Position numbers and translations under genes: made by a program
From: Streptomyces sp. DH41
GTDB lineage: Bacteria; Actinomycetota; Actinomycetes; Streptomycetales; Streptomycetaceae
DNA length: 64,000 nt
Direction of reading: 5' to 3'
NCBI RefSeq assembly: GCF_029813785.1
Contig: NZ_JARVKY010000007.1
Coordinates: 62,001 to 126,000 of the forward strand
Shown: one piece after another, positions 30,899 to 39,334 of the stretch
Position numbering within the stretch: position 1 is the first letter of the stretch
Layout of the letters: the number at the start of each line of letters is the position of its first letter
The notes under the pieces: generated by a model
Told to the model about the DNA's origin: nothing
Seen by the model: only the letters and a program-made list of their open reading frames with translations
The model's database searches: none

Positions 30899-31762
30899 TC
30901 ACCCCTTGACCGCCCCGCCCAGCGCGAACCCTCCGCCCAGGCGCCGGGAGATCAGCACGTAGAGCAGGATGACCGGCGTCGAGTAGACGATCGAGAACGC
31001 CGCCAACTGCCCGTACGCCACCATGCCCCGGTTGCCGAAGAAGTCGTTGATGCTCACCGAGGCGGGCATCTGGTCCGGGGTGAGCAGCAGCATGAACGGG
31101 ACGAAGAAGTTCCCCCACATCATCACGAACGAGAACACCGTCACCACCGCGACCCCCGGCCCCATCAACGGCAGCACGATTCGCAGCAGCGACTGGAACG
31201 ACGACGCCCCGTCCGTCCACGCCGCCTCCTCCAGCTCCTTGGGCACGCCGTCCATGAAGTTCTTCATGAGCCAGATGGCGAAGGGGAGCTGGGAGGCGGC
31301 GAAGAAGAAGATCGTGCCGTGCATGGTGTCGATCATGTTGACCCGGACGAAGAGGGCGTAGACCGGCACCATGATCGCCGTGATCGGCAGGCTGGTCGCG
31401 AACAGGACGGTCAGCAGGAACGGCCGGTTCAGCCGGGACCGGAAACGGGAGAGCGGATACGCCGCGAGCGCCGCGCACACCACCGTCAGCAGGGTCGCGC
31501 CGCCGCACAGGACCAGGCTGTTGAGCAGCGGGGTGAAGGTGATCTCCGGGGTGAGGATCGCGTCGAAGTGCTCCAGGGTGAGCCCGTCGGGGACCTTCAC
31601 CCTGAGGCTCGCGCGCGGGTCCAGCGCGGACAGCACCACCCAGGCCAGCGGCAGCACGAAGGCGGCGGACGCCACCAGCAGCCCGGCGTCGGCGGCCAGC
31701 CGGCGCCTGTCGCGCCGGGAGGCGGAAGCGGGAGTGCGGCGGGGCGCGACCGTGGACGCCAT
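30899..31762 (-). CDS. Sugar ABC importer permease (MalG-like)
   Basis: A 287-residue permease, the last gene of an importer operon. Six hydrophobic segments are visible, starting LLVASAAFVLPLAWVVLSAL. The ATPase-contact loop is ELEEAAWTDGASSFQSLLRIVLPLMGPG (EAA motif, about residue 190), placed as in the MalG family. The C-terminus LYVLISRRLGGGFALGGAVKG is the usual family ending. The gene starts with ATG at 31762, one base from the stop of the partner permease. No ATPase gene is present; Streptomyces importers of this class normally share the MsiK ATPase. Confidence 0.92.
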   Translation of the reverse strand: MASTVAPRRTPASASRRDRRRLAADAGLLVASAAFVLPLAWVVLSALDPRASLRVKVPDGLTLEHFDAILTPEITFTPLLNSLVLCGGATLLTVVCAALAAYPLSRFRSRLNRPFLLTVLFATSLPITAIMVPVYALFVRVNMIDTMHGTIFFFAASQLPFAIWLMKNFMDGVPKELEEAAWTDGASSFQSLLRIVLPLMGPGVAVVTVFSFVMMWGNFFVPFMLLLTPDQMPASVSINDFFGNRGMVAYGQLAAFSIVYSTPVILLYVLISRRLGGGFALGGAVKG

Positions 31763-31763
31763 C

Positions 31764-32720
31764 TCAGACCTCCGTCCGCAGCAGGCGCAGGTACACGACC
31801 GAGAACAGCGAGCCGATCAGCAACAGCAGCAGTGCCACCGCCGTGCCGTAACCGATCAGACTGTTCTGGAAGGCCTGCTCGTACATGAACAGCGGCAGCG
31901 TCTGGCTCTTCCCGCTCGGACCGCCGCGCGTCATCACCCAGATCAGTCCGAAGACCGACAGTGTCTGCAGGGTGTTGAGCATGAGGTTGGTGCCGATGGA
32001 GCGCCGGATCATCGGCAGCGTGATGTGCCACATCCGCCGCCAGCCGCTCGCCCCGTCCACCTCGGCGGCCTCGGTGACCTCTTTGGGGATCTCGTTCAGC
32101 GCGGCCGAGTAGACGAGCATCGAGAACGCCGTGCCCCGCCACACGTTGGCGAAGGACACCGCCAGGATCGGCAGCGTGAACAGCCAGTTCTGGGAGGGCA
32201 GGTGAAGCCAGTCCAGGACGGCGTTGAGAGTGCCCTCGCGGCGGAAGAAGGCGTAGAGCAGGAAGCCCGCCACCACCTCCGGCAGCACCCACGCCGTGAC
32301 GACGATGCCGCCGGTGAGCGTACGGACCGGCTTGGAGGCCCGCTGCATCAGCGAGGCCAGCGCCAGACCCAGGGTGTTCTGCCCGATCAGCGAGGACAGG
32401 ACCGTGAACACCAGGGTCAGCCACACGGCGTTGAGGAACGCCTCGTCCTGGAACGCCCGCCGGAAGTTCTCGAAGCCGACGAAGGACGACTCGGCCTGCC
32501 CGGTGAGCTGGAGGTCGGTGAAGGCGATGACGACGCAGTACGCGATCGGTCCGGCGAGGAAGAGCAGCAGCAGGACGACGGCGGGGGAGACGGGCAGGGC
32601 CCGGAACAGGGACCGCCGCGCGGTGGCGGACCCCGTGCGGCGGGCCGGTCGCGGGACGGGCGGGCCCGGGGGCGCCTTGCGGACCTCCGGACCCGTGTGC
32701 CGCGGCGTGGCCGCGGTCAC
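31764..32720 (-). CDS. Sugar ABC importer permease (MalF-like)
   Basis: A 318-residue permease. A Pro/Arg-rich cytoplasmic N-terminus (about 1-40) precedes the first helix (SPAVVLLLLFLAGPIAYCVVIAF). The EAA loop is EIPKEVTEAAEVDGASGWRRMWHITLPMIRRS (about 225-255). The start is GTG at 32720, overlapping the binding-protein stop (GTGA). The frame continues far upstream as a shadow of that gene. It pairs with the permease at 30899 to form the transmembrane channel of a CUT1-type importer. Confidence 0.92.
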   Translation of the reverse strand: MTAATPRHTGPEVRKAPPGPPVPRPARRTGSATARRSLFRALPVSPAVVLLLLFLAGPIAYCVVIAFTDLQLTGQAESSFVGFENFRRAFQDEAFLNAVWLTLVFTVLSSLIGQNTLGLALASLMQRASKPVRTLTGGIVVTAWVLPEVVAGFLLYAFFRREGTLNAVLDWLHLPSQNWLFTLPILAVSFANVWRGTAFSMLVYSAALNEIPKEVTEAAEVDGASGWRRMWHITLPMIRRSIGTNLMLNTLQTLSVFGLIWVMTRGGPSGKSQTLPLFMYEQAFQNSLIGYGTAVALLLLLIGSLFSVVYLRLLRTEV

Positions 32721-34096
32721 TTGCGGACCACCTGGCCGTCGGTGGCCTCCCCCAGTGCCTCGTCGTAGTCGCGAGCCGCCTCCTCGACCGACTTGTCGCC
32801 GGTCGTCACGCCCTCCATCGCCTCCTGGATGGCGACGGAGACCTTCGGGTACGCCGGGTAGGCGGGCCGGTAGTGGGTGACCTCGACGAGGTCGGTGAAG
32901 AACTCGATGCCGGGCTGGGCGTCGACGTACGCGGGGTCGTTCGCGACGTCCTCGCGGACCGCGATGCCGGAGTTGGCGACGTACCACTTCTGGGCGTTGG
33001 CCTTGGTCTGCATCGTCTTGATGAACTCGAAGGCCAGGTCGGGGTTGCCCGCCTTGTCCGGGATCGACCAGGTCCAGCCGCCGGACATGCTCACCCTGCC
33101 CGGCGCCTGCCCGTGCTGGGTGGGCATGGCGGCCAGCCCCAGCTCCTTCGACCACTCGGGCCACTCGTGCCCGCTGCCCTCCAGCCAGTCCTGCGGCAGC
33201 CAGGAACCGTCGAGCGCGATCCCGAGCTTGCCCTGCGGGAGCAGCTCCCCGCGCACCTTGGTCCCGAAGTTGGGGTCGAGCGCGTCGGAGACCTCCGGGC
33301 CGAGCTTCTCCTTGTACACGGTCTCGACGAAGGCGAGGGAGTCCTTGAAGCCCTGCCCCGCCGCGATCCACTTCTTGCCGCTCTTGTCGTACAGCGGGTC
33401 CGTGGTGCCGTCGTTCGTGCCGTACAGCAGCATCTGGAAGCCCTGCATGGTGGCGGCCTCACCGGCCGGCTTGCCCGTGTACACGTTGAGCGGCGTGACG
33501 CCGGGGACCTTCTCCTTGATGGCGCGGGCGGCGTCGAGGACCTCGGCCCAGGTCTTCGGCTGCCAGTCGGCGGGCAGCCCGGCCTTGGCGAACACGTCCT
33601 TGCTGAACCACAGACCGCGGGTGTCCGTCCCGTCCGGGACGCCGTACGTCTTGCCGTCCTCGCCCTTCGCCGCCGCCTTCGCGGTGTCGATGAACCGGTC
33701 CCAGTCCTGCCACTTCGCCAGGTAGTCATCGAGGGGCTTCAGATACCCGCTGGTGATGTCGGAGTTGATGAGGAAGGTGTCCTCGTAGACCAGGTCCGGC
33801 GCGGTCTTGGGGGAGCGGAGCATCTGCTGGAGCTTGGTGTAGTACTCCGAGTCCGGGGCCTTGATGGGGACGAGCTCGACCTTCTTGCCCGGGTTGGCCT
33901 TCTCGAACTGCTTCTTGACGCCGGCGAGATAGGTGTCCATCACCTTGATGGAGTTGTCCGTCGACTGCTTGAAGGAGACCTTCACCGTGTCCGGGTCACT
34001 GCCGGAGCCGCTTCCGCAGGCGGTGAGGGCGGTGGAGGCGAGTGCGGTGAGGCTTAACAGGGCGGTGAACCGGACGGACCGGACGGTGGGACGCAC
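32717..34096 (-). CDS. Sugar-binding lipoprotein of ABC importer
   Basis: A 459-residue extracellular solute-binding protein (family 1). The lipobox is LTAC, with Cys about residue 27, after a signal peptide (RFTALLSLTALASTALTAC). The fold is supported by DTYLAGVKKQFEKANPGKKVELVPI, TAPDLVYEDTFLINSDI, GVPDGTDTRGLWFSKDVFAKAGLP and SGGWTWSIPDKAGNPDLAFEFIKTM. I chose GTG at 34096, eight bases after GGAGG, over the TTG at 34102, which is only two bases from it. First gene of the importer operon. The sugar is not evident, and no LacI-type regulator is adjacent. Confidence 0.92.
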   Translation of the reverse strand: MRPTVRSVRFTALLSLTALASTALTACGSGSGSDPDTVKVSFKQSTDNSIKVMDTYLAGVKKQFEKANPGKKVELVPIKAPDSEYYTKLQQMLRSPKTAPDLVYEDTFLINSDITSGYLKPLDDYLAKWQDWDRFIDTAKAAAKGEDGKTYGVPDGTDTRGLWFSKDVFAKAGLPADWQPKTWAEVLDAARAIKEKVPGVTPLNVYTGKPAGEAATMQGFQMLLYGTNDGTTDPLYDKSGKKWIAAGQGFKDSLAFVETVYKEKLGPEVSDALDPNFGTKVRGELLPQGKLGIALDGSWLPQDWLEGSGHEWPEWSKELGLAAMPTQHGQAPGRVSMSGGWTWSIPDKAGNPDLAFEFIKTMQTKANAQKWYVANSGIAVREDVANDPAYVDAQPGIEFFTDLVEVTHYRPAYPAYPKVSVAIQEAMEGVTTGDKSVEEAARDYDEALGEATDGQVVRK

Positions 34097-34212
34097 GGGC
34101 AAGACCTCCTACGGGCACGACGCTGTGGCCGGGACGACTGCTCGGCGAACGTAAGAGGACCGGTCTGGTCAGGTCAATGCGTGTGCGGTGGACAACCTGT
34201 GTTCATCGGTGC

Positions 34213-34911
34213 TCAGCGGCCCCGCCCGGCCTCCCGGCCCCACCGGTACACCAGCTCCGGCCGCCCCACCTGCCCGTACAGCGGCCGCCGTCCCGCCCGC
34301 CCCGCGTCCACCAGGTGTTCCAGGTAGCGCCGGGCCGTGATCCGCGAGATGCCCACCGCCTCGGCGACCCCGGCCGCGGTGAGGCCCTCCTCGGAGCCCC
34401 GCAGCGCGCCCGTCACCCGCTCCAGCGTCGGCCCGCTCAGCCCCTTCGGCAGGGCGGCCGGGCCGGGGGCCCGCAGCGTGGCCAGCGCCCGGTCCACCTC
34501 GTCCTGGCCGCTGGCCTCCCCGGCCGCGCCCCGGAACTCGGCGTACCGGACCAGACGGTCCCGCAGGGTGGCGAAGGTGAACGGCTTCAGCACGTACTGC
34601 ACGACACCCAGCGACACCCCCTCCCGTACGACCGCCAGGTCCCGCGCCGACGTCACCGCGATCACGTCCGTGTGGTGCCCCGCCGCCCGCAGCGAACGGG
34701 CCAGCTGCAGTCCGTGCACGTCCGGCAGGTGCAGGTCGAGCAGGAGCAGGTCCACCGGCGTACGGTCCAGCGTGCGCCGTGCCTCAGCCCCGGTGTGCGC
34801 CTTGCCGACGGCCGTGAATCCCGGCACCCGGCCGACGTACATCACGTGCGCGTCCGCGGCGACGGGATCGTCCTCGACGACCAGGACACGGATGGGCTGC
34901 GGGGCGGTCAT
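34213..34911 (-). CDS. CitB/DcuR-type response regulator
   Basis: A 232-residue response regulator. The receiver (about 1-125) has VLVVEDDPVAADAH, LLLLDLHLPDVHGLQ with the phosphoacceptor Asp, and YVLKPFTFATLRDRL. The output (about 165-225) is the CitB-type HTH (EEGLTAAGVAEAVGISRITARRYLEHLVDAGRAGRRPLYGQVGRPELVYRW). GGAGG lies seven bases before the ATG. It follows the cognate histidine kinase, which is separated by 154 bp of Gly/Pro-coding-like GC-rich DNA with no gene. Probable controller of the dicarboxylate transporter gene dctA. Confidence 0.92.
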   Translation of the reverse strand: MTAPQPIRVLVVEDDPVAADAHVMYVGRVPGFTAVGKAHTGAEARRTLDRTPVDLLLLDLHLPDVHGLQLARSLRAAGHHTDVIAVTSARDLAVVREGVSLGVVQYVLKPFTFATLRDRLVRYAEFRGAAGEASGQDEVDRALATLRAPGPAALPKGLSGPTLERVTGALRGSEEGLTAAGVAEAVGISRITARRYLEHLVDAGRAGRRPLYGQVGRPELVYRWGREAGRGR

Positions 34912-35065
34912 ACGGCGCCTCCGGGGGCCGGTCTGCGGGCCGGGGCTCCGGTGCCGGGCGCGGGCCGGGGCCGCCGGCGGGGGCGGACCGGGCGGGCCGG
35001 GTGGACCAGGACGGCCGGGTGGACCCGGCGGACGGGGCGGGCGGGGCGGTACGGCCGTCCGGCGT

Positions 35066-36763
35066 TCATGCCTCGCCTCCCGGTATCGCTCCGCCCGTCA
35101 GGGCGTCCGGCGCCGGTGCGCGGTCCCCGGCGTCGGAGGGCGCACGCCGGGGGCCGGTGTCGGACAGCGGAAGCCGGGCCTCGAAGCGGGCGCCGCCGCC
35201 CTCGGCCTCCGCCACGGTCAGGGTGCCGCCGTGCCGTCGCACCGCCTGCCGCACCAGCGCCAGCCCCAGGCCCCGTCCGCCCTCACCGGCCGGCTTGGTC
35301 GAGTAGCCCCGCTGGAAGACCAGGTCGGCATGGGCGGGGTCGACCCCGGCGCCGGTGTCCGACACCCGCAGCACCAGTTCCGGGCCGCCGCCCGGCGCCG
35401 CGCCCGTGTACGCCGAGACCGTCACCCGTGAGGGCACCCCGTCCTGGGCCGCGTCCACCGCGTTGTCGACCAGGTTGCCCAGGATCGTCACCAGGTCCCG
35501 GGCGGGCAGGGACGGCGGCAGCAGCCCGTCGTCCAGTCGGCTGTCCTGCGACACCACCAGCTCCACTCCCCGCTCGTTGGCCTGCGCCGTCTTGCCCAGC
35601 AGCAGCGCCGCCAGCACCGGCTCGCCGACCGCCGCCACCACCTGGTCGGTGAGTGCCTGCGCCAGTTCCAGTTCGGCCGTCGCGAAGTCCACGGCCTCCG
35701 CCTCGCGCCCCAGCTCGATCAGCGAGACGACCGTGTGCAGCCGGTTGGCCGCCTCGTGCGCCTGCGAGCGCAGCGCCCGGGAGAAGCCGCGCTCCGAGTT
35801 CAGCTCGCCCGTCAGCGACTGCAACTCGGTCACGTCGCGCAGCGTCACCACCGTGCCCCGGTGCTCCCCGCCGGAGACCGGCGAGGTGTTCACCACCAGG
35901 ACCCGGTCCGCCGCCAGATGCACCTCGTCCACCCGCGGCTCCGAGGCCAGCAGCGCCCCCGTCAGCTGCGCCGGCAGCCCCAGGTCGGCGACCGAGGTGC
36001 CCACCACGTCGCCGGTCACCCCGAGCAGCTCCCGTCCGCCGTCGTTGATCAACGCGACGCGGTACTGCCCGTCCAGCATCAGCAGGCCCTCCCGCACCGC
36101 GTGCAGCGCCGCCTGATGGTAGTCGTGCATCCGGCTCAGCTCGTCCGCGTTCATACCGTGTGTGTGCCGCCGCAGTCGGGCGTTGACCACGTACGTGCCG
36201 ACCGCGCCGAGCAGCAGCGCGCCGGCCGCCACCCCGAGCAGCGCCGTCAGCTGCTCCTGCGCCCGTTTGCTGATCTCCTCGACCTTGATCCCGGCGCTGA
36301 CCAGGCCGACGACCCGCCCGGTGTCCTCCACGGGGGTCACCGCCCGTACCGACGGCCCGAGCGTGCCCGTGTAGGTCTCGGTGAAGGTCTCGCCCCGCTG
36401 CGCGCGCTCGATGTGGCCGCGGAAGGGATGGCCGATTTGCCTCGGGTCCGGGTGGGTCCAGCGGATGCCCTCCGGATCCATGATCGTCACGAAGTCCACG
36501 TCGGTGTCCCGCATGACCCGCACCGCGTACGGCTGGAGCCGCGCCGTCGGGTCGGGCGTGCGGATCGCCTCCAGCACCGACGGCGAGTCGGCGATCGCCA
36601 GCGCCACCGACCTGGCCTGCCGCCCGGCCGCCTCCTGGGCCTGCTGCCGGTCGCTGACGTAGGTGAACAGCGCGTAACCGGCGACCACGACCGCTATCAG
36701 TACCGCCTGCATGGCGAAGAGCTGACCGGCCAGGCTACGGGGTCTCGGGACGCGGAGGTGCAT
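35066..36763 (-). CDS. CitA/DcuS-type sensor histidine kinase
   Basis: A 565-residue kinase. Helix 1 (LFAMQAVLIAVVVAGYALFTYV, about 13-36) and helix 2 (about 180-205) flank a periplasmic PAS-like domain with VDFVTIMDPEGIRWTHPDPRQIGHPF and the RAVTPV region, as in CitA/DcuS. A cytoplasmic PAS (about 225-320) precedes the phosphoacceptor region, which has LRSQAHEAANRLHTVVSLIELG, the Spo0B-like form of this family. The ATPase lobe has ILGNLVDNAVDAA and GRGLGLALVRQAV. The ATG at 36763 removes a 48-codon unlikely extension. It is divergent from dctA, so a C4-dicarboxylate or citrate ligand is likely. Confidence 0.92.
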   Translation of the reverse strand: MHLRVPRPRSLAGQLFAMQAVLIAVVVAGYALFTYVSDRQQAQEAAGRQARSVALAIADSPSVLEAIRTPDPTARLQPYAVRVMRDTDVDFVTIMDPEGIRWTHPDPRQIGHPFRGHIERAQRGETFTETYTGTLGPSVRAVTPVEDTGRVVGLVSAGIKVEEISKRAQEQLTALLGVAAGALLLGAVGTYVVNARLRRHTHGMNADELSRMHDYHQAALHAVREGLLMLDGQYRVALINDGGRELLGVTGDVVGTSVADLGLPAQLTGALLASEPRVDEVHLAADRVLVVNTSPVSGGEHRGTVVTLRDVTELQSLTGELNSERGFSRALRSQAHEAANRLHTVVSLIELGREAEAVDFATAELELAQALTDQVVAAVGEPVLAALLLGKTAQANERGVELVVSQDSRLDDGLLPPSLPARDLVTILGNLVDNAVDAAQDGVPSRVTVSAYTGAAPGGGPELVLRVSDTGAGVDPAHADLVFQRGYSTKPAGEGGRGLGLALVRQAVRRHGGTLTVAEAEGGGARFEARLPLSDTGPRRAPSDAGDRAPAPDALTGGAIPGGEA

Positions 36764-36918
36764 GCCGCCAGTCTCTCTCGTGGCTTGATTGTGAACTAAA
36801 TGAACGCAAGGGTGACCGCGCTCACAACACGGGAGATAGTCGCCAGATCCCCGATACAAACCCCCGGACGTGAGCCGCACGCCGGTGAGTACCGACGACG
36901 TCGTCAAGGAGGGCAGCC
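36764..36918. promoter_or_regulatory. Divergent control region of kinase and dctA genes
   Basis: This 155-bp region is unusually AT-rich for the window near 36785-36840 (TTGATTGTGAACTAAATGAA). TTGTGAACTAAATGAAC and the later CGCTCACAAC share the GTGA/TCAC halves of a loose dyad. It must contain the promoters for both transcripts and the likely response-regulator site. Confidence 0.4.
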
Positions 36919-38313
36919 GTGACCAGCAACGCCGCTACAGCACCTGCCGCACCCAAAGCCAAGCGGGACCGCACGCACTATCTCTACATCGCGGTGATCA
37001 TCGCGGTCGTCCTCGGCATCGCCGTCGGTCTCGCCGCCCCGGACTTCGCGACCGAGCTGAAGCCGCTGGGCACCGGCTTCGTGAACCTGATCAAGATGAT
37101 GATCTCGCCGATCATCTTCTGCACGATCGTCCTGGGCATCGGCTCGGTGCGCAAGGCCGCCAAGGTCGGCGCGGTGGGCGGTATCGCCCTGGTCTACTTC
37201 CTCGTGATGTCGCTGGTGGCCCTCGCCATCGGCCTGGTCGTCGGCAACATCCTGGACCCGGGCACGGGCCTCGCGGTCACCGACGCCATCAAGGAGACCG
37301 GTCAGGCGCAGGTCGACGCGGAGGCCAAGGGCACCACCGAGTTCCTGCTGGGCATCATCCCGACCACGATCGTCTCCGCGTTCACCGCGGGCGAGGTCCT
37401 GCAGACCCTGCTGATCGCCCTGCTGTGCGGCTTCGCCCTGCAGGCCATGGGCTCCGCCGGGCAGCCCGTCCTGCGCGGCATCGAGCACATCCAGCGGCTG
37501 GTCTTCCGCGTCCTGGCGATGATCATGTGGGCCGCTCCGGTCGGTGCCTTCGGCGCCATCGCCGCGGTCACCGGCTCGGCCGGCGTCGACGCGCTCAAGA
37601 GCCTGGCCGTGCTGATGCTCGGCTTCTACGTCACCTGCTTCCTGTTCGTCGTCCTGGTGCTGGGCGCGATGCTGCGGCTGGTCGCCGGCGTGAACGTCCT
37701 CTCGCTCTTCAAGTACCTGGGCCGCGAGTTCCTGCTGATCCTGTCCACCTCCTCGTCGGAGTCGGCGCTGCCGCGTCTGATCGCGAAGATGGAGCACCTG
37801 GGCGTCAGCAAGCCGGTGGTCGGCATCACCGTCCCGACCGGCTACTCGTTCAACCTCGACGGCACCATGATCTACATGACCATGGCCTCGCTGTTCATCG
37901 CCGACGCCATGGGTACGCCGATGTCGATCGGTGAGCAGATCCCGCTGCTGCTCTTCCTGCTGGTGGCCTCGAAGGGCGCGGCCGGTGTCTCCGGTGCCGG
38001 TCTCGCCACGCTGGCCGGCGGCCTCTCCTCGCACAAGCCCGCCCTGGTGGACGGCATCGGCCTCATCGTCGGCATCGACCGCTTCATGAGTGAGGCCCGC
38101 GCCCTCACCAACTTCGCGGGCAACGCCGTCGCCACCGTCCTGATCGGCACCTGGACCAAGGAGATCGACAAGGACCGGGTGGACGAGGTGCTCGCCGGAC
38201 GGGCCCCGTTCGACGAGAAGACGCTCCTGGACGACCATGCCGGCGCCGACGACGGGGACGACGCCCCGGAGGTGCCCGAGCAGGGCGGCGAGAAGGAGCT
38301 GGCCAAGGCCTGA
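36919..38313 (+). CDS. dctA: C4-dicarboxylate:cation symporter DctA
   Basis: A 464-residue dicarboxylate/amino-acid:cation symporter (DAACS). Eight or so hydrophobic segments, with the family motifs LILSTSSSESALPRLIAKME (Ser-rich hairpin loop), VPTGYSFNLDGTMIYMTMASLFIA (substrate site) and LLVASKGAAGVSGAGLATLAGGL (second hairpin), then GNAVATVLIGTW. The acidic tail (DDHAGADDGDDAPEVPEQGGEKE) is cytoplasmic. The start is GTG at 36919 after AAGGAGG. It is divergent from a CitA-type sensor, the arrangement of dct operons for uptake of succinate, fumarate and malate. Confidence 0.94.
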   Translation: MTSNAATAPAAPKAKRDRTHYLYIAVIIAVVLGIAVGLAAPDFATELKPLGTGFVNLIKMMISPIIFCTIVLGIGSVRKAAKVGAVGGIALVYFLVMSLVALAIGLVVGNILDPGTGLAVTDAIKETGQAQVDAEAKGTTEFLLGIIPTTIVSAFTAGEVLQTLLIALLCGFALQAMGSAGQPVLRGIEHIQRLVFRVLAMIMWAAPVGAFGAIAAVTGSAGVDALKSLAVLMLGFYVTCFLFVVLVLGAMLRLVAGVNVLSLFKYLGREFLLILSTSSSESALPRLIAKMEHLGVSKPVVGITVPTGYSFNLDGTMIYMTMASLFIADAMGTPMSIGEQIPLLLFLLVASKGAAGVSGAGLATLAGGLSSHKPALVDGIGLIVGIDRFMSEARALTNFAGNAVATVLIGTWTKEIDKDRVDEVLAGRAPFDEKTLLDDHAGADDGDDAPEVPEQGGEKELAKA

Positions 38314-38429
38314 GGCCGCGCGACGCCCCCCACTCCGGTCGGCTGAGATACTCCCCCCGTTGCTCAGCCGTCCGGCCCCGAGAACCCCGCGCCTTCCGCG
38401 CGGGGTTCTCCTCGCTCTCCCTGTTCTCC

Positions 38430-38460
38430 TTGCCTTGCCGTCAGCGTCAAGGCTTACGTT
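38430..38460 (+). promoter_or_regulatory. MerR-type promoter with 19-bp spacer and dyad
   Basis: TTGCCT (38430-38435) and TACGTT (38455-38460) are 19 bp apart, the long spacing that MerR regulators correct by untwisting DNA. The dyad CCTTGCCGTCAGCGTCAAGG (38433-38452) lies in the spacer. The MerR ATG follows 7 bp after the -10 box, so the message is probably leaderless. Confidence 0.7.
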
Positions 38461-38467
38461 CGTTCCC

Positions 38468-38866
38468 ATGCGAATCGGCGAGCTGGCCGCACGGGCCGGA
38501 ACCACCACGCGGACGCTGCGGTACTACGAGTCGCGGGGACTGCTGTCCGCGCGGCGCACCGGCAACGGTTACCGGACGTACGACGAGGACGACCTGAAGC
38601 TGCTGCGGCAGATCAGGACGCTCCAGGACTTCGGGTTCGACCTGGAGGAGACCCGACCGTTCGTGGAGTGCCTGCGCGCCGGGCACCCCGAGGGCGACGC
38701 GTGCCCCGCCTCCCTCGTGGTCTACCGGAGCAAGCTGGCGGAGTTGGACGCGCTGATCGAGCAGCTCACGTCGGTGCGGGCGCAGGTGGGCGCCCAGCTG
38801 GCGCGGGCCGAGGCGGCGGTTCCGGGAGGCCCGGAGCCCAAGTGCGAACTGGGAGGACACGCATGA
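38468..38866 (+). CDS. MerR-family regulator
   Basis: A 132-residue MerR regulator. The HTH is MRIGELAARAGTTTRTLRYYESRGLLSARRTGNGYRTYDEDDLKLLRQIRTLQDFGFDLEETRPFVECL (1-70), followed by a dimerisation coiled coil (about 85-118). Cysteines occur at the FVECL position, in DACPAS (about 79) and in PKCELGGHA at the C-terminus, which could bind a thiol-reactive signal or metal. The stop overlaps the thioredoxin start (ATGA). The operator with a 19-bp spacer upstream indicates autoactivation of the two-gene operon, presumably under thiol stress (inference). Confidence 0.92.
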   Translation: MRIGELAARAGTTTRTLRYYESRGLLSARRTGNGYRTYDEDDLKLLRQIRTLQDFGFDLEETRPFVECLRAGHPEGDACPASLVVYRSKLAELDALIEQLTSVRAQVGAQLARAEAAVPGGPEPKCELGGHA

Positions 38867-39192
38867 AGAGCAGCGGTGTGACCGAGGTGACGGACGCGGG
38901 GTTCGCCGCGGAGGTGCTGGGCAGTGAGCTGCCGGTGCTGGTGGAGTTCACCGCGGACTGGTGCCCGCCGTGCCGGCAGATGGCTCCGGTGCTCGGCGCC
39001 CTCGCCGAGGAGGAGGGGGACCGGCTCCGGGTGGTGCAGCTGAACGTCGACCAGAACCCGGCGACCACCAACGCGTACAAGGTGCTGTCCATGCCGACCT
39101 TCATGGTGTTCCGCGGGGGTGAGCCGGTGAAGTCCATGGTGGGCTCCCGGCCCAAGCGGCGGCTGCTGGAGGAGCTGTCGGACGTGCTGTAG
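38863..39192 (+). CDS. Thioredoxin
   Basis: A 109-residue thioredoxin with active site VEFTADWCPPCRQMAPVLGALAEEE and the cis-Pro loop LSMPTFMVFRGGEP. The CPPC active site differs from the classical CGPC, which may alter its redox potential. The ATG overlaps the MerR stop, so it is co-expressed and is the likely effector of that regulator. GGGAGGACAC precedes the start as ribosome site. A very strong hairpin follows 26 bp after the stop. Confidence 0.94.
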   Translation: MKSSGVTEVTDAGFAAEVLGSELPVLVEFTADWCPPCRQMAPVLGALAEEEGDRLRVVQLNVDQNPATTNAYKVLSMPTFMVFRGGEPVKSMVGSRPKRRLLEELSDVL

Positions 39193-39218
39193 CCGCCCGG
39201 TGGTCGACGGGTGACAAC

Positions 39219-39256
39219 AAGAAATCCCCCGAGCAATTGCGCTCGGGGGATTTCTT
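39219..39256. terminator. Perfect 16-bp hairpin terminator
   Basis: AAGAAATCCCCCGAGC (39219-39234), loop AATTGC, and its exact complement at 39241-39256. The right arm ends in TTTCTT, giving an intrinsic terminator for the MerR-thioredoxin operon that can work in both directions. Confidence 0.92.
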
Positions 39257-39334
39257 TGCGTATATTCGTTGATTCGTGACTTCAGCACAATGAAGGCACG
39301 AAGAAGTTCATGGGCACAGCATATCCGGGCGGGA

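Noticed and set aside
34912..35065. Possible small Gly/Pro-rich gene between response regulator and kinase
   Set aside because: No start with a ribosome site, and the GC-rich repeats code for Pro/Gly/Arg in all frames.
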